Part shown: in pieces, positions 53,876-64,000 of the stretch
Layout: each line of letters starts with the position of its first letter
How positions within the stretch are numbered: the first letter of the stretch is position 1
DNA from: Megascapheus bottae
Lineage: Eukaryota; Chordata; Mammalia; Rodentia; Geomyidae
NCBI GenBank assembly: GCA_024803745.1
Contig: JANJXV010000004.1
Span: forward strand, 55,308,358 to 55,372,357
Direction: 5' to 3'
DNA: 64,000 nucleotides
The notes under the pieces: generated by a model
What the model was told of the DNA's origin: nothing
Databases searched by the model: none
Seen by the model: only the letters and a program-made list of their open reading frames with translations
Program-made: the position numbers and the translations under genes

Positions 53876-56205
53876 AAGTTTAAACAAAGGCAGTCCTTAA
53901 ACTGCCTAAAGAGAAAGAGAAAAGGTGGGGAGAAAGAGCTTGTCAATACTGAATTCCCCATTTTGGCTTCTTAACCAGTAGAAGAGGGAAAGATGCCCAG
54001 ATATACTGTAGAGTCTGTGGAGACTTACAAACAGGCCCCACCTGTCATGGCTCCCATTCCAGGATCTCTGCCCAAGGCCTTGGCAACTGAGCTTAGCTAG
54101 CTGAATGCCTTCACTCAGCATCAAATTCCAGTTGGCTTCAAATATTTGTTCATCTTTGAGGGACCTCAGTATATATGAAACTAAATCCACAAGGCAATCT
54201 TTTTCCTCAAACATTAGTACTTTGTTAAAAGCATGTAGGAACCTACCACATTTCAACTTAATTTAGAAAGGTCAGTCATCTTAACATTTTGAGAAAAGTA
54301 AACATTCAGCTAACTTGATCTGTAAAGTTATTAAAGGCAACATAAAGCCTCTTCAACTGCAGTATGACTATTACTGCACTCTGGATATTCAACCAGACTG
54401 TTGAAATCGGACTATTCAGTGAAGTCTTATCTTAGTTAAAGAACTTAGGTCTAGAGAAAAGTACATGAGGAAAATTCCCTTTGAAGATCTTTAGAAAGAG
54501 TCCATATTAAACACCATTACCCTTTCTCGTTAATGTCGACAGACACTGTTTGTTCTACTGTCACATAGCAGATTGATGTCTCTTGAGTTGAGCCTTATAT
54601 TTGTCTTACATTTGACAGAGGTTGGAAGGGAGGGCAACATGGCAGATGGGAATGTGACATAAGCTATGCGTGTATGAGAGCATGTATGAGAATATCACAA
54701 TGACCCCTACTGCTAATGTAGCATTAACACACAAAAATACAAGTGGGGAAATGGTCTCAACAATAGAACTGAGCTCAGCTGAGAGATGCTCACTCTAAGA
54801 AGGCCTGGGTATGAAACAGAGCTAGAGATGGTTAATTTGCATGTCTTAGCTCACATTTACTCAGGCACATATGCTCACAGTGTGTGGACTAGTGGGTGGA
54901 TCCTCCCCCACTATTCAAAGAATATTTCTCTTTCTTTTTGCAGTTAGATGCATATATGATACGGAATAATTTTGAACAAAAAGGGGAATCATCTATTGCT
55001 GTCCAGTGGGAATACATTTTCACCAGTCAGTGCAAGACCATAATTTTCTTGGTCTTGGACTCAAATTGATTTAGTTCTCAAGATCCCCATTTCTTCTGAT
55101 AGAAAATTCCATCGAGATTGAAATTAGCCCAATTCCAGGGATTCAAGTCACTTGCATCCTTAAGATGGCATCTCATGAGGCTCTTTTCTTTTTTCCTTTT
55201 ACATTCTTTCTTTCCCAGCACAGCTAAAATTCCTGTGGGAATTACCTATCTCAGCACCTAGTCCATGTGTCATCTCATTGGCCTTCTTGGGGCTTATTTT
55301 ACTCTGTCTGGAGCAGTAACTTCAATCTCTATAGGGTGGCAGACAAGGTCAGACCTTTGTGAAAACATCTCCTTTGCCACTTAAGTACTCCAGCACTGCC
55401 TGGGGCTTGCTGATTTCTTCCATATTGTCTCCTAAGGGCAGGCAGTGCAGATTCACTGCCACTCAGTCACATCCCTCACCCCATCTTTTGCTTGACTGTC
55501 CTCCTAAGACCTTTACTCAAGAGTGGATCCCTTGGTTTTACAACTTAATGACCCACTTTTGGTTACAAACCTCATTCTAGGTCTCAATAAACCATGAAAA
55601 GTAATTTTCAGATTTATTCTAGCCCCATGAATTGAAAAATGCTTTGGGGATGAAAGAAGGTAAATGGTGAACTCTGTCATATGTTCCCCATTTAAACACA
55701 TTGTACTTTCTCTTTTTCCTATTGTGACACCCCCCTCTAAAATGGCACAGAGCTCTGGATGGAATCCTCATACTTCTTCAGGTTTTCTAGTGATGTCCAA
55801 CCAGAATTTTGGTCTTAAGAGAGGAAGATAAATTACAAAAATTATAAACATCTCAAGTTTCTTCTTCAAATGTCTGAGTATCTCCAGATAGTCCAGAAAG
55901 CAGTCTTGTATTCTTCCCGTCTGGCTAGAATCATCTCTGACATCATTGTGCTAGCTCCCTGGCATCTTGTGTAAATGATATACCCTAAATCATAAAGCAG
56001 TCCTATTCTCAAATACTGGCTCTTAAGAGATTGAAAGTGTTTTGGTTCTTTGGCTACTGTATCTGTTACAGAATTTTCATCAAACTTGGAGGATTTTCAG
56101 ATATTTTTTCACAAAAACATTCTGATTTCTCTTTCTTATTTCCTTTTGGAATTCCAGTTATGTATATATTGGTGTACTTTGGTTTTGTCTTTTATTATTA
56201 TTTAT
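53876..56205. other. SINE-free unique stretch
   Basis: About 2.3 kb. The 116-codon minus frame at 53906-54256 is open by chance as far as I can tell: it has no recognisable motif and no splice context. No repeat recognised. Confidence 0.5.
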
Positions 56206-56217
56206 TCATTGTAGTTT

Positions 56218-56289
56218 TCCTTCCTTCCTTCCTTCCTTTCTTTCCTTCCTCCCTTTCTTTCCTTCCTTCCTTTCCTTCTTTCTTTCTTT
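56218..56289. repeat. (TTCC)n/(TTTC)n microsatellite at a SINE tail
   Basis: Replaces the poly-T (A-tail) side of the following minus-strand SINE and lies inside its target-site duplication. Confidence 0.93.
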
Positions 56290-56506
56290 TGTCGACTTGA
56301 ACTCTGGGCCTGGGCACTGTCCCTGAGCTCTTCAGCTCAAGGCGACCACCCTACCCCTGAGCCACAGCACTACTTCTGGTTTTCTGGTAGTTAATTGGAA
56401 ACAAGTCTCATAGATTTTTGTGCTTCTGGACTGGCTTTGAACAAAGATCCTCAGGTCTCAGCCTCCTGAGTAGCTAGGATTATGGGCGTGAGCCACCAGC
56501 CCCTGG
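56290..56506 (-). mobile_element. 7SL-Geo SINE with target-site duplication
   Basis: Geo (CGACTTGAACTCTGGGCCTG), linker (TGGTAGTTAATTGGAAACAA) and head (GCTAGGATTATGGGCGTGAG). GTAGTTTTCCTT at about 56211 and GTAGTTTTCTTT at about 56509 flank the element plus microsatellite. Confidence 0.92.
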
Positions 56507-56518
56507 AGGTAGTTTTCT

Positions 56519-57916
56519 TTTTTCATTCTGTTCCTCAAACAATGTGATTGACCTACCTCCACATTTGCTCATTCCTCCTTCTACTTATTTAACTATGCTG
56601 TTGAACTCTTCTGGTGAATAAACTGATATGTTGTAATCTTTTCAACTGTAGAATTTATATTTGATTCTTCTCTTTATGCCCTCTGTTTATTGATATTCTT
56701 TACTTAGTGAAACATCATTCTTTACCATCCCCTAGTTCCTTGATTTAAACTAGCTAATCTAAACTCTTTATCTAGTAAATCCAATGGCTGAATCTTCAGG
56801 GAGATTTTAGACTGACTTTTGCCCTATGTATAATCATATTTGCTTCCTTTTGTGAAAGTCTACAGCTTTGTGTAGAAAATGGACATATATCAAGGACAAA
56901 CAAATATAATAGCTCTGGAAATTAAATTCTTTCCTTTGCTCAAGATTTGTTGATGCTATTGACTATTATTTATTTAGTAACTTTTATGAACTAATTCTTC
57001 AACATCTGAATTTTTTTCATGCATACAACTAATAAAGTTTCTTGTTCTGCTTAGTTAACTTAGTGGTAATTGGACAGCGATATTTAAACTTCTAGAACTG
57101 GTAAGTCTTCTGGTTTTTGTTGAAAGCCTCTGTGTATATACTGGATCAATATTTAACCAGATGCTTGACAGCTTTGCTTTAGCCTTCACTTTCTGCACAG
57201 CTTCAAGGTCAGTCAAAGATGGGAGTTCAAGGTGTTTTTTTTTTTTTTCAGGCCTTCCAGAGCATAGATACACACAACTCTTGACATACACAGAGCTACA
57301 CAAGCACATAGGCTTGCAAATTTACAGGAATTTGTCAGAACTTTGCAGTCTCTATAGAATTCTTCCTCATCACATTTTCCTTTTAAGCTTTCTGGTTAGC
57401 CTATTTTCTGCTCCAACTTTATCCAATGTTCCCAGTAGTCACAAAGTTAAACAATTACTTCTAAATATTTTCAACAAATAGCACATCTCAGGGGGGAAGG
57501 CCTTTAGCTGTAAAATTGGGTAACTTCCAACTTAGGTTAAATAAATAGAGTCTTGTAAATAGGTTTTCCAGAGAACCATCAGACAAGTGAAGTAACAACT
57601 GCTCTCTGAGAATGAGGCTTTGAATGTGATCGAGCTGGAGGGTCATGGATGGCTAGCACACTGCTGACATGGCATGACAATGGACTGCTGGATCTAGGTT
57701 GCCAATGACCAGGAGGGGTGGGAATAGGGCAAATTAAAATGCCACAAAGCCTATTTTTTTCCCCTGAGATTCAGCTATTTGTGGGGGGGGAGGGGGATGC
57801 TATCTTCATTGCCATAGGCTTTTGATTCATTTCTAAGTTCCAAAAATGTTTCTTCTGACATTCTTTGCATTTTCCTTGTTCTTTCATAAAGGAAAGGATT
57901 TTCATAGGTCCTCACT
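56519..57916. other. AT-rich non-genic stretch
   Basis: No repeat or gene recognised. The 106-codon plus frame at 57161-57481 passes through a T-run and is unrecognised. Confidence 0.5.
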
Positions 57917-57964
57917 CCATTGGTTTTTGTTATTTTTGTTGTTGTTGTTTCCGGGGGTGGGGGG

Positions 57965-58193
57965 GTAGAGGGACTCATGGGGTTTGAACTCTGGGCCTGA
58001 GGGCTATCCCTGAGCTCTTCAGCTCAAGACTACTACCCTACCCTTGAGCTACAGCCCCACTTCCCATTTTTTAGTGATTAATTGGAGATAAGGGTCTCAC
58101 TGTCTTTAGTGCCCAGGCTGGCTTTGAATTGTGATCTTCAGATCTCAGCGTCCAGAGTAGCTAGGATTACAGGCGTGAGCCACTGTGGCTGGT
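57965..58193 (-). mobile_element. 7SL-Geo dimeric SINE
   Basis: G/GTT-rich tail side, Geo (CTCTTCAGCTCAAGACTACT), linker (GTGATTAATTGGAGATAAGG) and head (CTAGGATTACAGGCGTGAGC). CCATTGGTTTTT upstream (about 57917) and CTACTGGTTTTT downstream (about 58195) resemble a duplication. Confidence 0.9.
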
Positions 58194-58218
58194 TCTACTG
58201 GTTTTTAAACTTCATTTA

Positions 58219-58220
<2 letters not shown>

Positions 58221-58258
<38 letters not shown>
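58221..58258. repeat. (TG)n microsatellite at a SINE tail
   Basis: About 19 TG units in place of the poly-T side of the next SINE. Confidence 0.95.
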
Positions 58259-58259
<1 letters not shown>

Positions 58260-58261
58260 AC

Positions 58262-58484
58262 ATGTGTTTGTGCCGATCCTGATGCTTGAAGTCAAGGCCT
58301 GATCACTGTCTCTGAGCTTTAGTGCTCAAGGCTAATGCTCTACCACTTGAGCTGCAGCTGCACTTCTGACTTTTTAGTTTAATTGGAGATAAGAGTCTAG
58401 TGGATTTTCCTGCCTGAGTTGACTCAGTCTGCAGACCTCAGCCTCCTGAGTGGTTAGGATTATAGGTGGCCACAAGTACCCAGC
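58262..58484 (-). mobile_element. 7SL-Geo dimeric SINE
   Basis: Geo (AATGCTCTACCACTTGAGCT), shortened linker (GTTTAATTGGAGATAAGAG) and head (CTCAGCCTCCTGAGTGGTTA). Confidence 0.87.
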
Positions 58485-58634
58485 TTTATTCCACTGGTTT
58501 TGCTGTTACTACTCTATTAGAGACTTTTAAGCACTCTGAAATTCAAAGAGAAGTCCTGATAATTTTCTCATCTTCTATCCCTGTTCTCTCTGTCTTTCTC
58601 TGTCTCCGTTTCTCCTTCCCTTACTTCCTCCTCC

Positions 58635-58815
58635 TACAAAATAATATTATTAATATTATAATAGAATATTATTAATATATAATAGAATATATAATAAATA
58701 ATGGAATATATAAAATAGAATATATAGAACATATTTTATTCTAAATATATGGAATATAGAATAGAATATAGATTATATATAGAAATATAATAAATAATAG
58801 AATATTATTAATATT
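58635..58815. repeat. AT-rich imperfect tandem/palindromic block
   Basis: Repeated AATAGAATATTATTAATAT-type units with ATATATA interruptions, almost without G or C. Several units are self-complementary, so the block can fold into hairpins. Confidence 0.85.
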
Positions 58816-59041
58816 CTAACAATTTTATGCCATCATTTCAGTAAATCTTCAGTATAGTCCTGGTATTATACAAGTTTATCAATACTGAAAATGCAGCATA
58901 GAACATGCAAATCATTTGCTTAAAATACCAGAATGAAAAAATAACCTTACTTAACTAATGTTTAAAAAATTAGGTTAAAAAAATCAGTTAAATATGCTAC
59001 ATAAGTCTGTATCTTATTGAAAGCCACATTACTTTAAATGA
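58816..59041. other. AT-rich spacer
   Basis: Nothing recognised. Confidence 0.5.
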
Positions 59042-59124
59042 AGGTGTGGCTCAAAGTTAGAATGCCTGCCTAGCAATTATGACTCTATGAGTTCAAAACT
59101 CAGTACTGCCAGGAAGAGGGGGGG

Positions 59125-59202
<78 letters not shown>

Positions 59203-59300
59203 GACAGAGACAGAGACAGAGAAACTGGAAGTAGAGCTATAGCTCAAAGCCTTGAGTGAAAGAGCATAGGAACAATGCCCAGGCTCTGAGTTCAAGATCC
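59042..59300 (+). mobile_element. IDL-Geo SINE split by a microsatellite in its linker
   Basis: ID-like half at 59042-59107 (GTGTGGCTCAAAGTTAGAAT, GAGTTCAAAACTCAGTACTG). A GA/CAGA microsatellite fills 59117-59221, where the A-rich linker belongs. The Geo half follows at 59222-59300 (GAAGTAGAGCTATAGCTCAA), then A8. Confidence 0.78.
59117..59221. repeat. (GA)n-(CAGA)n compound microsatellite
   Basis: A G-rich start, about 21 GA units, about 8 CAGA units, then GAGACA units. The 75-codon minus frame over it is an artefact. Confidence 0.95.
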
Positions 59301-59445
59301 ACAACCAAAAAAAATTTTTTTAATTAGTATAAGAAAAGGAAATGCCACAGCCTTCAACAAAAACCAGAATGTAGTACAAAAGGTGAGAGTCTTATCTTCC
59401 TAGTTAGGAAAATATTGGGTTCATTCTGGCGGGATTGTGGGTGGG

Positions 59446-59668
59446 CAGGGTGGGGGGTTGAACTCAGGGTCTGGATGCTGTTCCTTAGCTTTTTGGCGCA
59501 AAGCTAGTGCTCTACTAGTTGAGCCACAACATCACTGATGGCCTTTTCTGAGTAGTTTACTGGAAATAAGAGTCTCACAGACTTTTCTGCCTGGGATGGC
59601 TTCAACCCTTGATCCTCAGATCTCTGCCTCCTGAGTAGCTAGGATTATAGATGTGAGCCATCAGCTCT
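59446..59668 (-). mobile_element. 7SL-Geo dimeric SINE
   Basis: Geo (GGTTGAACTCAGGGTCTGGA), linker (GTAGTTTACTGGAAATAAGA) and head (CCTGAGTAGCTAGGATTATA). Confidence 0.88.
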
Positions 59669-59729
59669 CTGCTCGGGTTCAATTTATCAGCTGTAGGGTA
59701 AGTTCTAGGAGCTCAGATTCTGAGGAACC

Positions 59730-59865
59730 AGCACAGAATAAAACATCCAGCAAGTACTTGCTAAGTGGATGAAGTCAGTTCTGAGCTTTGATATAAAGAG
59801 AGAAGTTTAATACCTCAAAGAGTTGTTATGAAAGTGACTGATGCTATTATAAAACACCTGACCAG
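59730..59865 (+). mobile_element. Possible MIR/L2-type relic
   Basis: CAGCAAGTACTTGCTAAGTG resembles the 3' end of MIR or L2. Separately, TAATACCTCAAAGAGTTGTTATGAAAG resembles the MIR core. Their order is not that of a simple insertion, so the call is tentative. Confidence 0.3.
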
Positions 59866-60494
59866 AGAAGACTGGTTAGTGAGAACCCTGGAAGAACTTC
59901 AATTGCATTGTTACCCCCAGGCATAATTTGTTTTCCCTTCTTCTCTTTCAAGTACTTGTTGTACTTGTACTTTTTACCAGTTTGCTCACGAACCTTTTAC
60001 GTGTCTATTTGAGCAGCACCTTTGCAGAGATGTTAGCTCTATTGAAGAACACAGGGAATTCAAGAAAAACTATCAACCAGAAAACAGAATCCGGACGCAT
60101 GTGCTGCCATTGGCCAACATTTTAATGTCATGCTGGGAAGAGTATTTACATACAAATATAATGTACTGTTCTTTAGGGACCTTTAACCATCTAAACAAAT
60201 GCTTCTGAACAAACAAGATCTGTCCTTTTATCTCCTTGCCTGCCTTTCTCTATCAGTTTCTGTTTTCCCAGCCACCCTCAGCCTCTCATGTTTTAAATAA
60301 ACCACCTTCTTCCTGGACTCTAGCATTCCCTTGTTTGTTTCCTCTGTTTAAGACTTCTTGTCATCCTTTCCTTAGGTTTCATTCTATTTTATTTTATGGC
60401 GGTCCTGCATCCAGAACCTCATACAGGCTGGACCACTGAGCTATACTTCTAAACTGTCAGTCTCATTATATTTTATAGCTTTCTTTTTCTTGTT
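59866..60494. other. Non-genic stretch
   Basis: No gene recognised. 60395-60455 (AACCTCATACAGGCTGGACC) might be another decayed antisense ID monomer. Confidence 0.45.
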
Positions 60495-60712
60495 GGTGGT
60501 GGTATGGGGATTTTGGAAGTCAGTGCTTCACACTTGCTAGCAGGCACTCAGCTCTAAAGCTATGGTCCATTACCATTTGGCTTAGGTATTTTTTTTCTTT
60601 TTCTTCTTAAATAAAGTCTCTCATTTATGACCAGTCCCTCCTAGATCACAATCTACCTACTCTTGCTTTTCTGTAACTGGGATGACAGGCAAGTGCCTCC
60701 ACACTCAGCCTT
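60495..60712 (-). mobile_element. Decayed ID-like monomer and B1-like tail
   Basis: 60495-60570 keeps the antisense ID pattern loosely (CTTCACACTTGCTAGCAGGC). 60650-60712 (GTAACTGGGATGACAGGCAA, GTGCCTCCACACTCAGCC) looks like the reverse complement of an old 7SL/B1 head. Both are weak. Confidence 0.4.
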
Positions 60713-60737
60713 TGATTGGTTTATATCTCCTAACATT

Positions 60738-60887
60738 TTTTTTTGCCAGTCCTGGGGCAAACTCAGGGCCTGGGCACTGTCCTTGGCCTTTCTCAAGGCT
60801 AGGGCTCTACCACTTGAGCCACAGCACGAGGGATTCATGTATGCATGCTAGGCAAGTATTCTACCACTAGACCACATTCCCATTCAG
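60738..60887 (-). mobile_element. IDL-Geo SINE, internally deleted, with perfect 15-bp TSD
   Basis: Poly-T tail, most of Geo (CTACCACTTGAGCCACAGCA), then a jump into the ID-like half (ATGTATGCATGCTAGGCAAG). The missing block spans the Geo start, linker and end of the ID half. ATCTCCTAACATTTT at 60725-60739 is repeated exactly at 60888-60902. Confidence 0.93.
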
Positions 60888-61059
60888 ATCTCCTAACATT
60901 TTGCACAGTCTGGTCTTGCTGAAACCCCAATCCTAAACCTCCTTTCCCAACTAGCCAGGATAACAGGAAGAAGACACTCTCTAGATTAAATTTTCAATGT
61001 CACATCCTCAAAATTGTCTTTTGCAATCTTGCTGAGTTGATCAGATATCTCATTGTATG

Positions 61060-61262
61060 ATCCCATAATTCTCACATCTGGAATCCTAGCTACTCAGGAG
61101 GCAGAGATCTGAGGATTATGGATTGAAGCCATCCCAAGCAGAAAAGTTTGTGAGACTCTTATTTCCAATAAACTACTCAGAAAAAGCTGTCAGTGGTGTC
61201 ATTCAACTAGTAGAGCATTAGCTTTGAGCCAAAAAGCTCAGGATAGTTCAAGCCAACCCCCC
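61060..61262 (+). mobile_element. 7SL-Geo dimeric SINE
   Basis: Left half (GAATCCTAGCTACTCAGGAG) and Geo half (AGTGGTGTCATTCAACTAGT), with a C-rich end in place of a clear A tail. Confidence 0.83.
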
Positions 61263-61459
61263 CTCCTGCCACCCAAATGAATCCAATGTTTTCCTAACTA
61301 GGAAGATAAGACTCTCTCCCATTGTACCACGTTGAATGAGCAAAGTGACTGATTCATTAGCACTGAACTATATTTAATATTTATTTAACTAGGAATTCTA
61401 CTATTTCCTGGTAATAGCAACAAGGTACAATCAGGGTACCTTGATGGTTTTTCCTTTGA

Positions 61460-61668
61460 TGAGAAGAGGCTTGAACTCAGGGCTGGGGTGCTGTCCCTTG
61501 TTTTTTCCACTCAATATTAGCACTTTACCATGAGCCATAGTTCCATTTTTGGCTTTTTCATGATTAGCTGGAAATAAGAGTCTTATGGGCTTCCCTGTGT
61601 GGGCTTCAAACCTCTATTCTCAGATCTGAGCCTGTGAGTAGCTAGGATTACAGAAATGAGCCACCAAC
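61460..61668 (-). mobile_element. 7SL-Geo dimeric SINE
   Basis: Geo (GAGGCTTGAACTCAGGGCTG), linker (TCATGATTAGCTGGAAATAA) and head (GTAGCTAGGATTACAGAAAT). Moderately old. Confidence 0.83.
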
Positions 61669-62251
61669 AAGATATCTACTGAGGGGTTCAGTTACCACCT
61701 TCATAAGGATATCAGACCTATGGAAGTTGAGAAAATGCACAAATCCAGCTGTAAGTTGCTCTTGCTTGCTTGCCTCCTTAGGTTCCCTTCTTGTTTTCCT
61801 CTTCAGATCTTTCTCATCTCCTTTTCTGTTTGGAGTCCTCAGAAAAGAGACTCTAAACCCAGATCCTGTCTGTCTTGTAAGAACATTACAGATTCTCTGG
61901 GGCCCTGTTCATTATTCAAATGTGTTTACCAATTGTGTCCTACTTCACAGCCTTGACTGCAGTTCAAAAAGACAAAGCAAAGACATTTCTCATCCCAACA
62001 TTCTGAATGAAGGAAACAGAAATATTATCACATACTGTATATCCAAAGGGGATCAAATTAGACATTCACAATGAATTACTCTTCCAGATTTTTTTATTTG
62101 AAGACTTTTTTTAAGGTTCTTTGAGAGAATGAAGAAGAGGACATTGGGAGGAAAGAGAGAAGAGAAGATTATCCTATTGCTTATGTTTTAGAAATATTTT
62201 CCTGGATTATAGCTAGAGTGGGGAGAGTAACTGGAAAGTGATGAAAGGGTT
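61669..62251. other. Non-genic stretch
   Basis: Two overlapping plus frames (78 and 115 codons from 61720) are unrecognised and mutually exclusive. No repeat recognised. Confidence 0.5.
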
Positions 62252-62436
62252 TGGGGGTTGTGTTGTTCTGGGGTTTGAATTCAGGGCCTAAGTGATGTCT
62301 CATAGCTCTTTTGCTAGAGGCTGGCACTGTACAAATTGAACTACATCTCCACTTCCAGCTTTTTGCTGGATTAGAAACATCCTCAAATCTCAGCCTCCTG
62401 AATAGCTAGTATTACAGGTGTAAGCCACCAGCAGAA
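62252..62436 (-). mobile_element. 7SL-Geo SINE, shortened linker
   Basis: Geo (GGGGTTTGAATTCAGGGCCT), a linker missing most of its usual sequence, and head (CTGAATAGCTAGTATTACAG). Confidence 0.83.
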
Positions 62437-63118
62437 ATTCTTTATAGATCTTTTTAATATTCTTGCTTTGAAGTCTAAGGCTATCTGTACATCCGTTTTA
62501 TGCTATTATCATTTGCAAATGTTATAGTAACTGCTTTGCCAACAGGAATGAAAACTTTTGTAAGGAGATGGATGTTCTTCTCAAAACAGAGATTTATGCA
62601 GCATTAAGCAAACATCATAAGGAATAGTCTCTGTTGCTCTGTGCTGTGCTCTTATCTTGATATCAGCCCACATAACATCCCCCTGTCCTTTTGTGACCCT
62701 CTCATCAAGGAGGCTCAGATCTAGTGAAATTCATCCAGCCTGCAGTCTTATATAAACAAATATAACTGGAGCTGACAAGAGATTAATGATCACACGTAAA
62801 AGAACATTGGCTTCAAGAATTGTAAAGCACACAACTTCAGCTCATAACCTAATGTGCCGACTTGCTGGGATCATCAAGAAAAGACACATAATCTGCTTTC
62901 CTTCTTGGTTATGTTGGAAAGAATTCAGCGTCTTATTGAAACTTTGGCATCAAAACAAATGTTCAGTTATAACCTCACATTCCGTGTAATTTTAAAGAAT
63001 TATTTCTCTTTCAGAAGTCATGTCATGACTAAAATCCTTTAGATTTTACCTTGACTTAGACAATATAGTTTGTAGTCTTACCTCTTCATCATCACTTCCA
63101 TTATTCCTTCTGAATGTA
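62437..63118. other. Non-genic stretch
   Basis: AT-rich. Frames of 62-67 codons around 62786-63042 are unrecognised. Confidence 0.5.
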
Positions 63119-63248
63119 GTTACTTCTGGCTTTCTGGTGATTAATTGGAGCCTCATAGACTTTGTTGGCCAGGTTGGCTTTGAGCTGTGATCCTCAGATC
63201 TCAGCCTCCAGAGTAGCTAGGAATACAGGTATGAGCCGCCGTGCCTAA
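63119..63248 (-). mobile_element. 7SL half with only the edge of Geo
   Basis: TACTTCTGGCTTTCTGGTGA, then TTAATTGGAG, TTGGCTTTGAGCTGTGATCC and AGCCGCCGTGCCTAACCC. Almost all of Geo is absent on the tail side, so this is a truncated or partly deleted copy. Confidence 0.8.
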
Positions 63249-63299
63249 CCCAGAGTAGCCTCTAAATTGGTCTTCTCATTGCCATCTTTCCTATTTTCC

Positions 63300-63790
63300 A
63301 GCAGCAACTAGAGTTAAAACATGTGTTGTGTCATTTCCCTGTTCAACATTCTCTCCTGGCTTCCCTTTGAAGACAAGAGAAAGCATGAATGCCATGAGTC
63401 CCTCCACATCTACACCCAGCCTGTTTCTCCAGCCCACATCTCCTTTGCTAACTGAATGTCAACAACACAATACACTGTCCTTTATTTCCTCTCACACTGT
63501 AATTTATACTTTCCTATCTCAAGGATTTTTGCACTGGCCATTCTGTAAACATGGAAGTCTCTTCATGTTTGACGTTTTTCTTTGATCCTTCAGTTCTCTG
63601 CTTAGCTATCAGTTCTCCAAAGAGGCCTCCCCACTCAGCCCAGTCTATATTACATCCTCTTGGTGAGTCTCTCATAGCACTCACTTTCCAAACTTACCAC
63701 TCCATTAGCGCATGTGTTCTATTGTGGTCGCCTCTGCTAAAATAAGTCTCCATGGATATCAAGGCCTTGCTTCCCACTCTTTCCCAGGGA
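63300..63790 (+). mobile_element. L2 relic (3' region)
   Basis: CTCCTGGCTTCCCTTTGAAG, CAGCCTGTTTCTCCAGCCC, AAGGATTTTTGCACTGGCCA, CTCCAAAGAGGCCTCCCC and CTCATAGCACTCACTTTCC follow the order of the L2 3' part (TGGCTTCCCAT, CAGCCTCATCTC, GGGCCTTTGCACT, AGAGGCCTTCCC, CATAGCACTTATCA). Ancient, but extended over nearly 500 bases. Confidence 0.75.
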
Positions 63791-63884
63791 GGTACTGTTT
63801 CCCAGTACCCGAGAGAATACTCAGCTCAATCCATATGTACATCAGATAATGAGTCAAGGAATATTTCTGAAAGAAAAGGAATCA

Positions 63885-64000
63885 TGACCGGGTGTCAGGG
63901 CCTCATACCTGCAATCCCAGCTACTCAGGAGGCTGAGATCTGAGGATCAATGTTTGAAGCCAGCCCAGCTACCAAAAAACAACAAGAAGTTAGAAGTAGA
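63885..64000 (+). mobile_element. 7SL-Geo SINE, cut by the window edge
   Basis: GACCGGGTGTCAGGGCCTCA and GCAATCCCAGCTACTCAGGA, then a CAACAA linker and the first bases of Geo (GAAGTTAGAAGTAGA). It continues beyond the window. Confidence 0.88.

Noticed and set aside
53906..54256. 116-codon minus-strand frame
   Set aside because: No motif, no splice context, and no similarity I can recognise. Chance is the simplest reading.
1..64000. A previously undescribed multi-gene system
   Set aside because: The window has no gene cluster at all. All structured signal I can see is retroposons, microsatellites and one NUMT.

Overview
The window is nuclear DNA from a rodent, most likely superfamily Geomyoidea (kangaroo rats, pocket mice, pocket gophers). 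The main evidence is about a dozen dimeric SINEs. Each has a left half related to tRNA-Ala/ID and a right half typified by GTGGCTCAAGTGGTAGAG. This matches what I know of IDL-Geo, a SINE reported only from geomyoids. About forty more elements join a 7SL-derived, B1/Alu-like left half to the same Geo right half. The rest is mammalian in style: CpG-poor, rich in CA/GA/AT microsatellites, with L1, L2, MIR and MaLR-type LTR relics and one nuclear copy of mitochondrial COX2.

I found no convincing protein-coding gene, tRNA, rRNA or snRNA gene and no CRISPR array. The long open frames are SINE read-through, microsatellite translations or chance frames in GC-richer DNA. The one stretch with some exon-like character is 44794-45048. 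It is open for 85 codons, lies between AG and GTAAG, and has the same phase at both ends. I do not recognise its product and treat it as a weak candidate.

Layout. 1-6.8 kb: AT-rich DNA with a few SINEs, a CA/CG tract and an antisense L1 end. 6.8-20.9 kb: SINE-dense, with nested IDL-Geo insertions, a large GA/GAAA microsatellite, a MaLR LTR, the COX2 NUMT, a SINE split by an antisense L1, and a second L1 end. 21-31.4 kb: two L1 3' ends of a different lineage, an L2 relic, an inverted SINE pair, and a SINE with a duplicated Geo segment. 31.6-34.4 kb: an old L1M 5'/ORF1 relic serving as landing pad for a young L1 and several SINEs, some nested. 35.3-38.4 kb: mostly unique sequence with a small GC-rich, CpG-bearing island. 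38.4-47.8 kb: SINE-dense again, including a two-SINE cassette inside one target-site duplication and three SINEs in tandem. 47.8-56.2 kb: almost SINE-free. 56.2-64 kb: SINEs, microsatellites, an AT palindromic block and an L2 relic.

No genes work together here. The readable content is a retroposition history: target-site duplications, nesting order and subfamily structure give the relative order of many insertions. Whether the window is intergenic or lies in a large intron cannot be told from the sequence. Family names rest on recognition by eye, not on a database search.
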